DNA of 64,000 nucleotides from positions 907,780 to 971,779 of the forward strand of contig JADJPW010000002.1 in assembly GCA_016713035.1 (NCBI GenBank), in the 5' to 3' direction. Under the pieces are notes generated by a model, which made no database searches, was not told the origin of the DNA, and saw only the letters and a program-made list of their open reading frames with translations. Below, piece after piece: positions 26,148 through 34,913 of the stretch; position 1 is the first letter of the stretch, and every line of letters starts with the position of its first letter. The position numbers and the translations under genes are program-made. This DNA comes from Verrucomicrobiaceae bacterium (lineage in GTDB: Bacteria > Verrucomicrobiota > Verrucomicrobiia > Verrucomicrobiales > Verrucomicrobiaceae).

Positions 26148-26624
26148 ATGCGATTCCTACTGTTCAGTCTCGGATTGATCGGCGCTCTTTGGTCGGCAGT
26201 GATGCTGATTTCGGAAATCGTCCTTCCGGGTCAGCTAGCCAAGAACATCGAAGTGAGAGCGGACATGCGAGATCGAATAGCCGCAGTTCACTCATTCATC
26301 GCCAGAGAGCACAGATTGCCTACTGAAGATGAGTTTACGAGTATATCTGCCTTGCTGCCGACTCGTTACACGAACTACCAATACGAGATTAACGCTGGTT
26401 TTCCCGATGCACCATCACCCCCGAAAGAGGGCTTGGACCAGCATTACTGGACGCTGTCTTTCTGGAGAGGTGAGTGGGCAGAGCATTACTCTTCATGGGA
26501 TGACCGCGACACATTGGCCCGTCAGTCATCAGCGATTACATACTACCTGCCCCACATTTGTATCCCACTTGCCACAGTGGGCTTGCTACTTGCCGGGAGA
26601 CGCCCTGTATCAGCCACAGCATGA
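26148..26624 (+). CDS. Small membrane hypothetical protein, AT-richer than neighbours
   Basis: A 158-residue protein with a transmembrane helix at each end (about 1-25 MRFLLFSLGLIGALWSAVML and about 132-150 HICIPLATVGLLLAGR) and a soluble loop between (AREHRLPTEDEFTSISALLP, DQHYWTLSFWRGEWAEHY). The loop resembles small bacterial envelope proteins with a proteolysis-like 'HxLPTxxE' segment but no family is recognised. Base composition is lower in GC than flanking genes and it lies beside an integrase remnant, suggesting acquisition. ATG at 26148 fits the hydrophobic start; a TTG at 26118 is less likely. Confidence 0.65.
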   Translation: MRFLLFSLGLIGALWSAVMLISEIVLPGQLAKNIEVRADMRDRIAAVHSFIAREHRLPTEDEFTSISALLPTRYTNYQYEINAGFPDAPSPPKEGLDQHYWTLSFWRGEWAEHYSSWDDRDTLARQSSAITYYLPHICIPLATVGLLLAGRRPVSATA

Positions 26625-27210
26625 ACAGCACATATCCACCAACAAGGGCGAACAAAACGGATGCAGGCCTCATGGGCAGTTGGAGTTGGCAAGAGCGAAG
26701 TTTGAACGATTGGCGGTCTTTTTTACATGACTGGTGAGACGGTTGAAAGTGGGCGGGGTGCATTGAAATCTGTCCAGACGGTGTCACTGCGGTCTCTGCC
26801 GGTGGCCCGCCTTGCGGCTGGAACCTTGGCATTCCATGGTCTCATCCGGTCGCGACTTGGGCACCGGGGCGCTTGGCCCAGGACCTGTCGGACCCTTGTG
26901 TCGATACGACGATGCAGTGACCAGACGGCGGCGACGACCCATGTAAACGGGCGGGCGAGCTGCACCGCTGGACTTCTGTTCTCCATCTGATGTGTTCAGC
27001 GTGACGGGGTTGTTGTCGTTTTCGGCGCTCGGATGGCACTCGGATGGTGCGTGGGCGTGGACTTCCTCCCGCGAGGCTGGGTCCGCTCTGGCTTGGTAGC
27101 CGTTTCATAGCAGGGGGCCTCCTCGGCTAAAAAGCACGCTGCAATATTATTGTTGCATGTCGCGGCATTTTAACCAACTTGAGGTAATCCAAGTCTTGCT
27201 CTCTCCAGCC
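26625..27210. other. No gene recognised; accessory spacer
   Basis: About 585 bases between the small membrane gene and the Y1 transposase. All reading frames are short and of low quality. No tRNA, known riboswitch or clear attC site is visible. ATATTATTG at about 27144-27152 just upstream of the transposase recurs upstream of the second transposase. Confidence 0.6.
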
Positions 27211-28434
27211 ATGAACTCTTCTGATAGCTCCACTTCCCTGTTTACAGCTTCAACTGCCTCAACGGCAGATGATTTTGAAAAACACCTCATAGGCGTGAAT
27301 GCCAAAACGAGGCCGTATTTGCGCTCGGGGCGGGGCTCCAGGCGGATTCGGGGGTTTCAGGCGCAGACGAATTGCTTCCACGTGATGTCCCGCACCTGTG
27401 GCGGGGCGGTGTTTTGGGATGATGTGGAGAAGGAGGCGCTGCGCAGGGTGATTTGGCGGCTGACGGAGTTCTGCGGTCTGCGGGTGCTGACTTATTGCGT
27501 GATGGGGAACCATTTTCACCTGTTGCTGGAGGTGCCGGATCAGAAGCGGTGGCTCGAAGAGCAATTTGGTGCTCTCAGCGACGCGGAGGGCGAGGCGAAG
27601 CTCTTTCGGCATCTGCGGGTGCTGTATAGCAAAGCGTTTGTGCAGGGGCTGCGGGAAGAGTTCGAGGAACTGAGGAAGCGTGGGGCAGAGGGGCTGGTGC
27701 GGTGGCGCTTGGAGTTGCTGAAGAGGCGGTTTTGCAATTTGCCGGTGTTTATGCAGGAGCTGAAGACGCGGTTTACGAAGTGGTACAACAAGCGGCACAA
27801 GAGGAAAGGCACGTTGTGGATGGATCGGTTCCGCAGTGTGCTGGTGGAGGGGAAAGGGAACCCTCTTCTCGCGATGGCGGCGTATATTGATCTGAATGCG
27901 GTGAAAGCGGGGATGGTCGTGGACCCGAAGGACTATCGGTGGTGTGGGTATGCGGAGGCGTTGGGTGGGAACAAGGAATGCCAGCGGGGAATTTGCCGAG
28001 TGACGGGGCGAGATATGGGGGGGAAGGATTGGGTGAAGAGCGGAGCGCGGGAGGGGTATCGGCAGATGTTGTTTTCGGTGGGGCGTGAGGTGAAAACGGC
28101 GGATGGGAAGGCGGTGGCTCGGCGTGGGGTGAGTGCGCAGCAGGCGGAGGATGTTGTGGCGCAAAAAGGGCGGCTATCGCTGGTTGAGTTGGTGCGCTCG
28201 CGGGTGCGGCATTTCACGGATGGAGCGGTGATTGGGAGCAAGGAGTTTGTGAACGAGTTTTTTGCTCAGAATCGAGGGTTGTTTGGTCCCTCGCGAATGA
28301 GCGGTGCACGGAGGATTCGTGGTGCCGACTGTGAGTTGATGGCTTTGCGTGATCTGGACGCTGGAATGAGGCGTGTAGGCGTTTCAGTTGATCAGCCCGC
28401 TGCGGATGCTCGGCGGACCAAGTTGGGCGCTTGA
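27211..28434 (+). CDS. REP-associated tyrosine transposase-like protein (Y1_Tnp), copy 1
   Basis: A 407-residue Y1-type HUH transposase of the RAYT/TnpA_REP kind. The HUH motif is NHFHLLLEVPD, preceded by MSRTCGGAVFWDDVEKEALRR, and the helix RFTKWYNKRHKRKGTLWMDRFRS holds the likely nucleophilic tyrosine. The AAYIDLNAVKAGMVVDPKDYRWCGY block is the standard C-terminal signature of the family. Compared with E. coli RAYT it carries extra N- and C-terminal segments (C-terminus after residue 300 includes HFTDGAVIGSKEFVNEFF). ATG at 27211 chosen; in-frame start at 27157 would add 18 unlikely residues. A close paralogue lies on the minus strand at 39160-40353. No terminal inverted repeats were found, as expected for RAYTs. 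Confidence 0.88.
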   Translation: MNSSDSSTSLFTASTASTADDFEKHLIGVNAKTRPYLRSGRGSRRIRGFQAQTNCFHVMSRTCGGAVFWDDVEKEALRRVIWRLTEFCGLRVLTYCVMGNHFHLLLEVPDQKRWLEEQFGALSDAEGEAKLFRHLRVLYSKAFVQGLREEFEELRKRGAEGLVRWRLELLKRRFCNLPVFMQELKTRFTKWYNKRHKRKGTLWMDRFRSVLVEGKGNPLLAMAAYIDLNAVKAGMVVDPKDYRWCGYAEALGGNKECQRGICRVTGRDMGGKDWVKSGAREGYRQMLFSVGREVKTADGKAVARRGVSAQQAEDVVAQKGRLSLVELVRSRVRHFTDGAVIGSKEFVNEFFAQNRGLFGPSRMSGARRIRGADCELMALRDLDAGMRRVGVSVDQPAADARRTKLGA

Positions 28435-28477
28435 TGAGGATGGAGATGCTCCTTGTCTTGGCCGTTTTGACGAATGC

Positions 28478-28507
28478 TTGACCGTCTCGCTGATTCCTGC
28501 GTAAATT
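28478..28507 (+). promoter_or_regulatory. Candidate sigma-70-type promoter for the Gfo/Idh/MocA gene
   Basis: TTGACC (28478-28483), 18-base spacer, TAAATT (28502-28507), about 30 bases before the ATG at 28538. Consensus-like on both boxes but unproven. Confidence 0.4.
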
Positions 28508-28537
28508 AGCTGTCTCTATATCCGTTAAATCCAACCC

Positions 28538-29968
28538 ATGAATACAAACCTCGTCGAAAACGCCTCCCGTCGTGATTTTTTGAAAACTGCCACCAAGGCC
28601 ACTGCTGGCCTCTCGGTGCTCTCTGGTATCAGTTTGCCCCATGTGCACGCGGCGGGCAGTGATGAGATCCGAGCGGCGCTGATCGGCTGCGGCGGACGTG
28701 GCACGGGTGCGGCTAGCAATGCGATGACCGTGAAGCAGCGGATGCCGCGCCTCGTCGCGATGGCGGATGTGATGAAGGACCGCCTGGACTCGAGCTTTGA
28801 AAACTTGACCAAAAAGCACCCGGATCGCATGTCCGTGTCGGAGGATGCCAAATTCATCGGTTTTGATGCTTACAAGCACGCTATCGACAGCCTGCGCAAA
28901 GGTGATGTGGCTATCTTCACTACGCCCGTGGCCTTCCGCTGGGTGCATTACAAATACGCCATCGAGAAGGGCGTGAATGTCTTTATGGAAAAGCCCATCT
29001 GCACCGATGGTCCTACGGCTCGCCGCCTCCTCGCCCTGAATGAAGAGGCCAAGAAAAAGAACCTCAAAGTCGGCGTCGGCCTGATGTGCCGCCACTGCCG
29101 TGTGCGTGGAGAGCTCTTCAATCGCATCCAGGACGGCGAGATCGGTGATCTGATGCTGCTGCGTGCTTACCGCATGCAGGGCATCATTGGTAGTGTCTTC
29201 ACTCCACGCCGTGATCCGAAAGCGCATCCGAGTGAGCTCCTCTGGCAGCTCCGGAACTTCCACAGCTTCCTCTGGGCCTCTGGTGGTGGTTTCAGCGACT
29301 TCAATATCCACAACATCGACGAGGCATGCTGGATGAAAAATGACTGGCCCGTCGAAGTGCAGGCCAGCGGTGGCCGTACCGACCGTGGTGACAATGTGGA
29401 CCAAAACTTCGATCATTACTCCTGTGAGTACACCTTTAAGGACGGCGCGAAGCTCTTCCTGGAAGGGCGCACTGCGCTGAATGTGCACACGCAGTTCGCC
29501 ACGCAGGTGCATGGCACCAAGGGCTGCGCCATCGTTTCCACGGCGGGTCACTTCCCATCCAAAGCGATGACTTTCAAAGGCCAGGACTTCACCAACCGTC
29601 AAAACCTCATCTGGCGTGGCAAGCAGCCTGAGCCCAATCCCTATGACCTCGAATGGGAAGATCTGGTGAAGGCCATCAGCGACGACACGGAGTACAACGA
29701 AGTGGAGCGCGGCATCAAATCCAGCGTCACGACCGCGATGGGCCGCTGGGCTGCTCACACGGGCCAGAAGATCACTTACAACGACTACATCAACAGTCCC
29801 TTCGAGTTCTCTCCTGGTGTGGATAAGCTCACGCTGGAGAGCGCTCCGCCGATCGTCGCGGATAAAGATGGTAACTATCCCTTCCCGAAGGCGGGTCAGT
29901 TCAAGGATCGCGAGTACGCCATGGAGCCCCAGGCGAATCCCTTTCCGCTGATCAACTTCGGAGCGTAA
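28538..29968 (+). CDS. Tat-exported Gfo/Idh/MocA-family oxidoreductase
   Basis: A 476-residue NAD(P)-dependent oxidoreductase of a secreted subgroup typical of Verrucomicrobia and Planctomycetes. The twin-arginine signal is SRRDFLKTATKATAGLSVLSG. The Rossmann fold follows with RAALIGCGGRGTGAASNA, then the catalytic-domain marker VFMEKPICTDGP with Glu-Lys, and conserved LKVGVGLMCRHCRVRGELFNRI and GGGFSDFNIHNIDEACW. Such enzymes oxidise or isomerise sugars or polyols in the periplasm; the exact sugar is unknown. Single-gene unit by spacing. Confidence 0.92.
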   Translation: MNTNLVENASRRDFLKTATKATAGLSVLSGISLPHVHAAGSDEIRAALIGCGGRGTGAASNAMTVKQRMPRLVAMADVMKDRLDSSFENLTKKHPDRMSVSEDAKFIGFDAYKHAIDSLRKGDVAIFTTPVAFRWVHYKYAIEKGVNVFMEKPICTDGPTARRLLALNEEAKKKNLKVGVGLMCRHCRVRGELFNRIQDGEIGDLMLLRAYRMQGIIGSVFTPRRDPKAHPSELLWQLRNFHSFLWASGGGFSDFNIHNIDEACWMKNDWPVEVQASGGRTDRGDNVDQNFDHYSCEYTFKDGAKLFLEGRTALNVHTQFATQVHGTKGCAIVSTAGHFPSKAMTFKGQDFTNRQNLIWRGKQPEPNPYDLEWEDLVKAISDDTEYNEVERGIKSSVTTAMGRWAAHTGQKITYNDYINSPFEFSPGVDKLTLESAPPIVADKDGNYPFPKAGQFKDREYAMEPQANPFPLINFGA

Positions 29969-29979
29969 TCGCCAAGTGC

Positions 29980-30058
29980 GAAGAGCGCAGGGCAAAGGGG
30001 CACGGTTTGGTTTGCTGTATGGCAGGCCACTCGGTGCCTACTAAGCCCTTCGCTCTAC
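29980..30058. repeat. Imperfect inverted repeat between convergent genes
   Basis: GAAGAGCGCAGGGC (29980-29993) matches the reverse complement of GCCCTTCGCTCTAC (30045-30058) at 12 of 14 positions. The loop is long and there is no T-tract, so it is only a weak terminator candidate. Confidence 0.35.
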
Positions 30059-30072
30059 GTATCAAGCCGTGA

Positions 30073-31067
30073 TCACATCTCTAATATCTTTCGGTACTGC
30101 TCCCCCTGCCAGATGGCCATGCCGATGATGCGCCAGGCGACGTAGCACACTACCAGGGCATAAAAGACTTTTGGCGTCCATTCCGTCACACGGCGCAGGG
30201 ATTCTTGTGCTTCGATCATCTCACTGGCTGCCCAGCTATTCATCTCACGGTCCAGTGTGCCGGATTCCTCTGCTGTAGCTACGCTATGCACGAAGACGAG
30301 TGGGAAGCCGTGCACATCGGCCATGGCTCCGGCCACCATCTCTCCGGTGGCGATTTTTTTCTCGGCATCGCGTGCGGCTTGTCGCAGCACACCGCTATGG
30401 GAGGCCTCTCCAGCCAGGCGCATGCATTCGGTCATCCGCATGCCCGCGAGTAGGCAGGCGTGAAATACCTGGGCGAACCGCGCCAGAGCCCAGTGCCGCC
30501 GGACACTGCCGATGAGGGGAATGCGCCACAGCCAGCTCTCCACCTCGGCTGAGTCCCGGCCTTTGCGTGAAAGCCAGCGCCAGCCTGCGATGAGCAGCAC
30601 TAGGAGTAACCAAAAAACCAGCAGCGTCACGACCGTGCGCCGGAGGGGGCTTTCTTCGGTGCCGCCCATGCCTGCGACGACCATGGCAGGCAGCTCTGGC
30701 AGGAGTAGTCCCAGATGTGCGAGGACCAGAGGATAGAGCAGCGCTCCACGCATCTGCCGGAGGCCGATGTCCCATGCTTCAAAATACCGTGCGAGGTGGC
30801 TGAAGGCATCTGCGAGCCGCCCGCTCCGCTCTCCGGCGTCGATGAGCGTCAGCTCAAGCCCATCGGTGTAGGCGCCGTTTCGTGTTTGCAGAGACTCGGT
30901 GACGTTTTTCCTGCCTTCAGGCCATCTTTTAGGCCCTCCAGCCATCGCCGCCGGGCGTGGGAGGGATTTTGCCCGAGCAGCAGCTCCAGGGAGCGATCGA
31001 GATGAAAGGCCGAGCCGACGAGTTTCGCCAGTTCGCGGTAAAGAGCGGCTTTTTCGGTCAGATTCAT
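30073..31067 (-). pseudogene. Type II secretion/type IV pilus inner-membrane protein GspF/PilC-like, frameshifted
   Basis: Read in two frames it gives about 330 residues with the two T2SF domains. Frame one runs from ATG at 31067 (MNLTEKAALYRELAKLVGSA) to GLKAGK; the other frame resumes with VTESLQTRNGAYTDGLELTL and continues to 30073. The switch is at the A5 run at 30905-30909 (plus-strand T5): one missing A would explain it. Domain features include the GERSGRLADAFSHLARYFEAWD motif, hydrophobic helices around LLVFWLLLVLLIAGWRW, the second repeat EESGTLDREMNSWA and a final helix. No gspE/gspD-type neighbours are present. Either real loss of function, a polyadenine slippage site, or a consensus error. 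Confidence 0.82.
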
Positions 31068-31166
31068 CGCAGAGGCTGCCAAGCTCGCTCTCCCTGGGCG
31101 GCGAGGCAAGAGCCTTGCGTGAGCAATCGCCACCGATGATGGGGATGGAGAGCCAGAGCCGGTGAA

Positions 31167-32087
31167 TTACTTCTGTGGGGCCTTCTTTGGCTTCTCTGGC
31201 AGTCCCTGGCCGGGTTTGAGGTCGAGATTGGCCTTCATGTCTGCTTCGGTGATGGTGGAGGCTACGCCCGTGGCTGGCACTTCTGCATGTGCTGTCCAGA
31301 GGATGGCATTGAGCACGAGCTTGCGCTGGTCGTCGTTCGCCCAGCCTTGGTGAAAGTGACCACCGGTGAAGCCGAAGCCGCGTCCGCCATCGGCACGCTG
31401 ACAGGCCCAGGCGACGTGCTGCTGCTCTTTATTTTTCACGGATTCACGCGCGGCAGGATTGCCGCTGTGGTGGCCGTCTGGGCGGCTCATGGTGCTGTCT
31501 GGTGCCACATCGCTGAGGATGGGGGTGACGCCCTCCATGCCTTTGCGGAAGCGCATGTAGAAGTACCATTCGTCGTTCGTGCCAAAGGGCTTCACGCCGC
31601 TGCTGATGGGGTGCTGGGGCAGTTGCTTGAAGTTCGCATCCCAGTGTGGATTGACGCTCCAGTTGATCTCAAAGCAGCCGCCCATCCAGTCGATGAATTC
31701 TTTATTGCCCTTTTCGATGACGGGCTCCACGGCGTAATGCAGCGTGAGGAAGCCGCAGCCACGTTTCATCTCCTTATCGAGCTGCTGGAGGCGGTTTTCC
31801 TGGAGTGCAGGGTGTCCGCCGCCGCCGTCGGAGTAGATGACGACAGTGTCTGCCTTGGACAGCTCCTCCTGCGATGGCCATTCGCCATTGAGGTGATGCT
31901 TGATCTCCAGGCTGTCTGCAGCGCCCTGCTCGAGGCACTTTTTGAGCAGGAGGATTCCCGCATTGTGCTCGTGCTGGCCGGGGCCGTGTGAGGGGCGGCC
32001 TGCGATCATGACGATGGATTTTTTCTCCGCTGCAATGGCGGGGCTAATGAATGAGACGGCGGCGAGGAGGGCAAAGAGGCGCTTCAT
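31167..32087 (-). CDS. Secreted ThuA-like protein, second copy
   Basis: A 306-residue exported protein with signal peptide MKRLFALLAAVSFISPAIA. ThuA-like markers are SIVMIAGRPSHGPGQHEHNAG near the start, DTVVIYSDGGGGHP, KEMKRGCGFLTLHYAVEP (Cys present at the elbow here, unlike the 8.4 kb copy) and GRGFGFTGGHFHQGWANDDQRK near the end. The C-terminus is a lysine/proline tail. It follows the PQQ propeller gene by about 70 bases on the same strand, so the two probably form an operon acting on the same exported carbohydrate-related substrate. Function inferred only from neighbourhood. Confidence 0.88.
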   Translation of the reverse strand: MKRLFALLAAVSFISPAIAAEKKSIVMIAGRPSHGPGQHEHNAGILLLKKCLEQGAADSLEIKHHLNGEWPSQEELSKADTVVIYSDGGGGHPALQENRLQQLDKEMKRGCGFLTLHYAVEPVIEKGNKEFIDWMGGCFEINWSVNPHWDANFKQLPQHPISSGVKPFGTNDEWYFYMRFRKGMEGVTPILSDVAPDSTMSRPDGHHSGNPAARESVKNKEQQHVAWACQRADGGRGFGFTGGHFHQGWANDDQRKLVLNAILWTAHAEVPATGVASTITEADMKANLDLKPGQGLPEKPKKAPQK

Positions 32088-32159
32088 GATGAAAGTGGGG
32101 GCAAGCAGAACGGGAGTGATGGCACATGCATTTCACTCGGTAGGTAGATCGTGCAGGAA

Positions 32160-33399
32160 TCACTTCGTGATTCGGTACAAATGGCCCTCCGTGCGGATGA
32201 GCAGATCGCTGTCGATCACGGCGTAGGAGGCGAGGCTTTTTTCCTTCAAGCTCATTTTGCGAGAGGATTTTGAAGGTCTTTCCTGCTGCGACCACGACAC
32301 CGAGGCCCTTTTCGTCCTGCACATAGATTTTGCCATCCGCAGCGATGAGGGAGGCAGAGACCGGCCCCGTGCAGCGCTCAGAGTAGTGCACTGCGCCCGT
32401 TTTGGCGTCCACGCAGCTCAGGATGCCATTATCCGCGATGAAGTAGAGCTCCTCACCGATGACGACCATGCTTGGATTATGCGGTGCTGCTTTCTCGATG
32501 CGCCAGGCGAGGTGGGTATCGGTGACATCACCTTTTCCATCCACTTTGATGGCGAGGACGGATGGCTTATCGTAGCCCGTGCTGATGAAAACCATGCCGT
32601 GGGCGAAAACGGGGCGGGGGACGACGCTGTAACCCTGATCATAGCTGCAGCGCCAGATTTCGGTGCCGTCCTTTGGATTGAGCGCATTGACCACGCCACT
32701 GCCGGGAGTGATGAGCTGCTTTTGCCCACCCACATCGATGAGAAGCGGTGTGCAAAAGGAGAACTTCCGCGTTGCTCCCGATTCGCGTGCGAAGGCCCAG
32801 CGCTGCTTGCCCGTGGTTTTGTCCAAAGCGATGACTTTTGGAGCCTCTGATGCATCGGCAGAAAAGATGAGCATGTCCTCAAAAAGCACCGGACTGCCGC
32901 CATTGCCATGCACGGGAGTGTAGGCGTGCTCCTGGGTCGCCCACACAGCTTTCCCCGTGGCGGCATCCAGGCATGCCGTGCCCAGATGGCCAAAGTGCAC
33001 GTAGAGCCGCCCATTCTCATGAATCGGAGTGGGACTGGCGTGGCTGTTTTTACGATGCGCACGCGGAGACTTGGACGGAAAGACCTCCACATCCCACACG
33101 GGCTTCCCTGTCACCGCATCCAGTGCCAGCGCACGTAGTGAGCGATCTGCCGTAGCCTCTTCCTTCCCGCTGGTGGATACCGCCGTGGTCAAAAAGATGC
33201 GGTCACCGATGACCACGGGTGATGACCAGCCCACACCAGCCACGGTGGCCTTCCATTTGACGTGGCTACTGTCACTCCATGTCACAGGCAGATTCGTGGC
33301 ATCCGAGTGGCCCTGCGCGGTGGGACCACGGAATTCTGGCCAATCAGCCGCCATGAGGAGTGAGGACGAAAAAAGGAAGAGAAGGGAAGTGGTGCGCAT
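32160..33399 (-). pseudogene. Exported PQQ-like beta-propeller protein with C-terminal frameshift
   Basis: Exported protein of about 412 residues; signal peptide MRTTSLLFLFSSSLLMA from ATG at 33399, then ADWPEFRGPTAQGHSDATNLP, a common opening of verrucomicrobial PQQ-propeller proteins. Blades repeat the pattern A-L-D-x-x-T-G-K (ALDAVTGKPVW, CLDAATGKAVW, ALDKTTGKQRW, CVDAKTGAVHY). Near the end the frame carrying the family C-terminus (KSLASYAVIDSDLLIRTEGH then LYRITK) is shifted +1 from the upstream frame at the A6 run encoded by T6 at 32237-32242. Without the shift translation runs on to 32044 into the ThuA gene. One extra A explains it. The rest is intact. Confidence 0.85.
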
Positions 33400-33457
33400 G
33401 CGGCGCAAGGAACGCAGATGGGAAATGAACTCTGTCACACGCAATGCGCCTGGAGGC

Positions 33458-33868
33458 TCACTCTGCGAAGCAAAGCAGCACGCCTCTCGCCGTCCAGGCC
33501 AGTGTGCGAAGCCAGTTTGATAAAATGAGCCTACGGATCACGGGCGCATCAAAACCACCCATCAGCCTAATATGCATCGGAGCCTGAAAAAGAGCCGTGC
33601 TCAGCCCGATCACCGGAAACATGCCCAGGCTGATCAAAAACGGAGAGCTTCGGTTTCCATCCAGATACAGCCATAGCGCTGTCCCTAGCTCTGCCAGCAA
33701 CAGCACCGAGATCATGAGCCCGATGCGCACACAATGGCCGAAATGAAACTCCCGAAAGTCCGCTGTGCCCACACGGAGAAACTGCGGATACACGATGATT
33801 TGTATCACCCAAATAAGCCCTACCACCATCCAGGTGGCAGCGAGATGGAGTGTGAGTGGCGAAGGCAT
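33458..33868 (-). CDS. Four-helix membrane protein (DUF1772-like)
   Basis: A 136-residue integral membrane protein with four hydrophobic stretches (LAATWMVVGLIWVIQIIVYP, LMISVLLLAELGTALWLYL, LISLGMFPVIGLSTALFQ and a final weaker one). FREFHFGHCVRIGL resembles small quinone-binding-like membrane families (DUF1772/anthrone-oxygenase group); function unknown. It is separated from the PQQ gene start by about 60 bases on the same strand and may be upstream in that transcript. Confidence 0.7.
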   Translation of the reverse strand: MPSPLTLHLAATWMVVGLIWVIQIIVYPQFLRVGTADFREFHFGHCVRIGLMISVLLLAELGTALWLYLDGNRSSPFLISLGMFPVIGLSTALFQAPMHIRLMGGFDAPVIRRLILSNWLRTLAWTARGVLLCFAE

Positions 33869-33944
33869 GCGCAGAGCATAAACGCACTCGCAAGTCTTGC
33901 ATATCCCGGCTTGCGGCCATGCTCTTCAGCGTCCAAGCACCCAG

Positions 33945-34124
33945 ATGATCCGCACTACCGTCACATTCCGAGATGAGCTCCCACTAAAAGACGGGGATCG
34001 GGCTGATCTACGTGTGGTCATGGAAAATGGCGTGCTCATCGTCACGCAAATCACCAACCACGTCAAAGCTGGGGCACCTGCTGCCGATTACCAAGCACGG
34101 CTAGGTCAGTGGAATCGAAAATAG
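33945..34124 (+). CDS. Small hypothetical protein
   Basis: A 59-residue soluble protein (MIRTTVTFRDELPLKDGDRA, ending ARLGQWNRK) not recognised. It looks like a short beta-rich domain. ATG at 33945 is divergent from the membrane protein gene; an in-frame start at 33897 would run into upstream sequence without support. Confidence is limited by length. Confidence 0.5.
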   Translation: MIRTTVTFRDELPLKDGDRADLRVVMENGVLIVTQITNHVKAGAPAADYQARLGQWNRK

Positions 34125-34175
34125 CTCCATCGGCATCAGGGCAGGGGAGGAGAGAGCCTGCTTGGCCTGCCCGGA

Positions 34176-34388
34176 TTATAAAATCGAGCTGCCATCCTCC
34201 CGCTCCAGCCGTCCGATCTTCTTTTTGATCGTCTCTAGCAGCACCGTCATCTCATGCATGCAGCGGAGGCATTCTTTTTGGGTCTCCTCCTCGGCCAGAC
34301 CCGGCACTGCAGGATGGATTTTCATGAATTGGAGAGCGACCTGTTTACAGGCTTCGCGGATTTGGGAAATGGCGGCGGGGCGGTCCAT
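34176..34388 (-). CDS. Small helical hypothetical protein
   Basis: A 70-residue, probably helical protein (MDRPAAISQIREACKQVALQ, ending LEREDGSSIL) on the strand opposite to rpsP. No family recognised and no ribosome site visible upstream of ATG at 34388. Its regular heptad-like spacing (CLRCMHEMTVLLETIKKKIG) and lysine/glutamate content argue for a real gene but it may be longer or spurious. Confidence 0.45.
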   Translation of the reverse strand: MDRPAAISQIREACKQVALQFMKIHPAVPGLAEEETQKECLRCMHEMTVLLETIKKKIGRLEREDGSSIL

Positions 34389-34540
34389 GGGAGGGGGTAA
34401 AAAAACCGAGATGCAGGTCATAGCCGGGCCGGAGAGGATGCCAAGGGGTGAAAAACCGCTTGCTTTCGTGCCTAGAGTCTCCACCATCCGCCCCCGCTTC
34501 AAAGAAAACCACTCCGTTTCCCCCTTCCCCACTCCGTATC

Positions 34541-34792
34541 ATGGCAGTTGTCATCCGTCTCCGTCAAGAGGGCGCCGCAGGTCGCCCGGTCTATCGTATC
34601 GTCGCCATGGACAAGCGTATCCGCCGCGAGGGTAAATTCCTCGAAATCCTGGGTAACTACGACCCTCAGCAGGGCGTGGACAAAGCCACGATCAATCTCG
34701 ATGCCGCGCAAAGCTGGATCTCCAAAGGCGCTAAGCCCTCGGACACCGTCGCCAGCATCCTGAAGCGTGCCTCGAAAAAGGCCGCTGCCTGA
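34541..34792 (+). CDS. rpsP: 30S ribosomal protein S16
   Basis: Small-subunit ribosomal protein of 83 residues. MAVVIRLRQEGAAGRPVYRI, VAMDKRIRREGKFLEILGNY, DPQQGVDKATINLDAAQSWI and GAKPSDTVASILKRA cover the whole family. ATG at 34541 gives the standard N-terminus; upstream in-frame codons are rejected. It opens the classic rpsP-khpA pair, though rimM, trmD and rplS do not follow here. Confidence 0.97.
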   Translation: MAVVIRLRQEGAAGRPVYRIVAMDKRIRREGKFLEILGNYDPQQGVDKATINLDAAQSWISKGAKPSDTVASILKRASKKAAA

Positions 34793-34831
34793 TTCGCACC
34801 CACTCCTCTCAGGACGAGTATTCGTATTTGG

Positions 34832-34863
34832 AGAACCCGGAGCCTTGAAAAGGCCCGGGTTCT
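34832..34863 (+). terminator. Hairpin between rpsP and khpA
   Basis: AGAACCCGG (34832-34840) pairs with CCGGGTTCT (34855-34863), with an inner GCCTT/AAGGC extension. No T-run follows, so it may be a weak terminator or a processing/attenuation hairpin between the two genes. Confidence 0.45.
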
Positions 34864-34913
34864 TCCGTATCAAGGCAGCCCCCCTTTTTTCAACATTCAC
34901 CTGCACACACGCC

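Noticed and set aside
26842..27108. Minus-strand 88-codon frame in the accessory spacer
   Set aside because: Arg/Ser/Pro-rich translation, no start signal and no recognised family.
28214..29995. 593-codon minus-strand frame opposite the Gfo/Idh/MocA gene and transposase 3' end
   Set aside because: Spans two real genes on the other strand, with no recognisable motif; a shadow.
32230..32250. dnaX-type programmed -1 frameshift in the PQQ gene
   Set aside because: A -1 shift on A AAA AAG leads quickly to a stop (TGA); only +1 or -2 reaches the conserved C-terminus.
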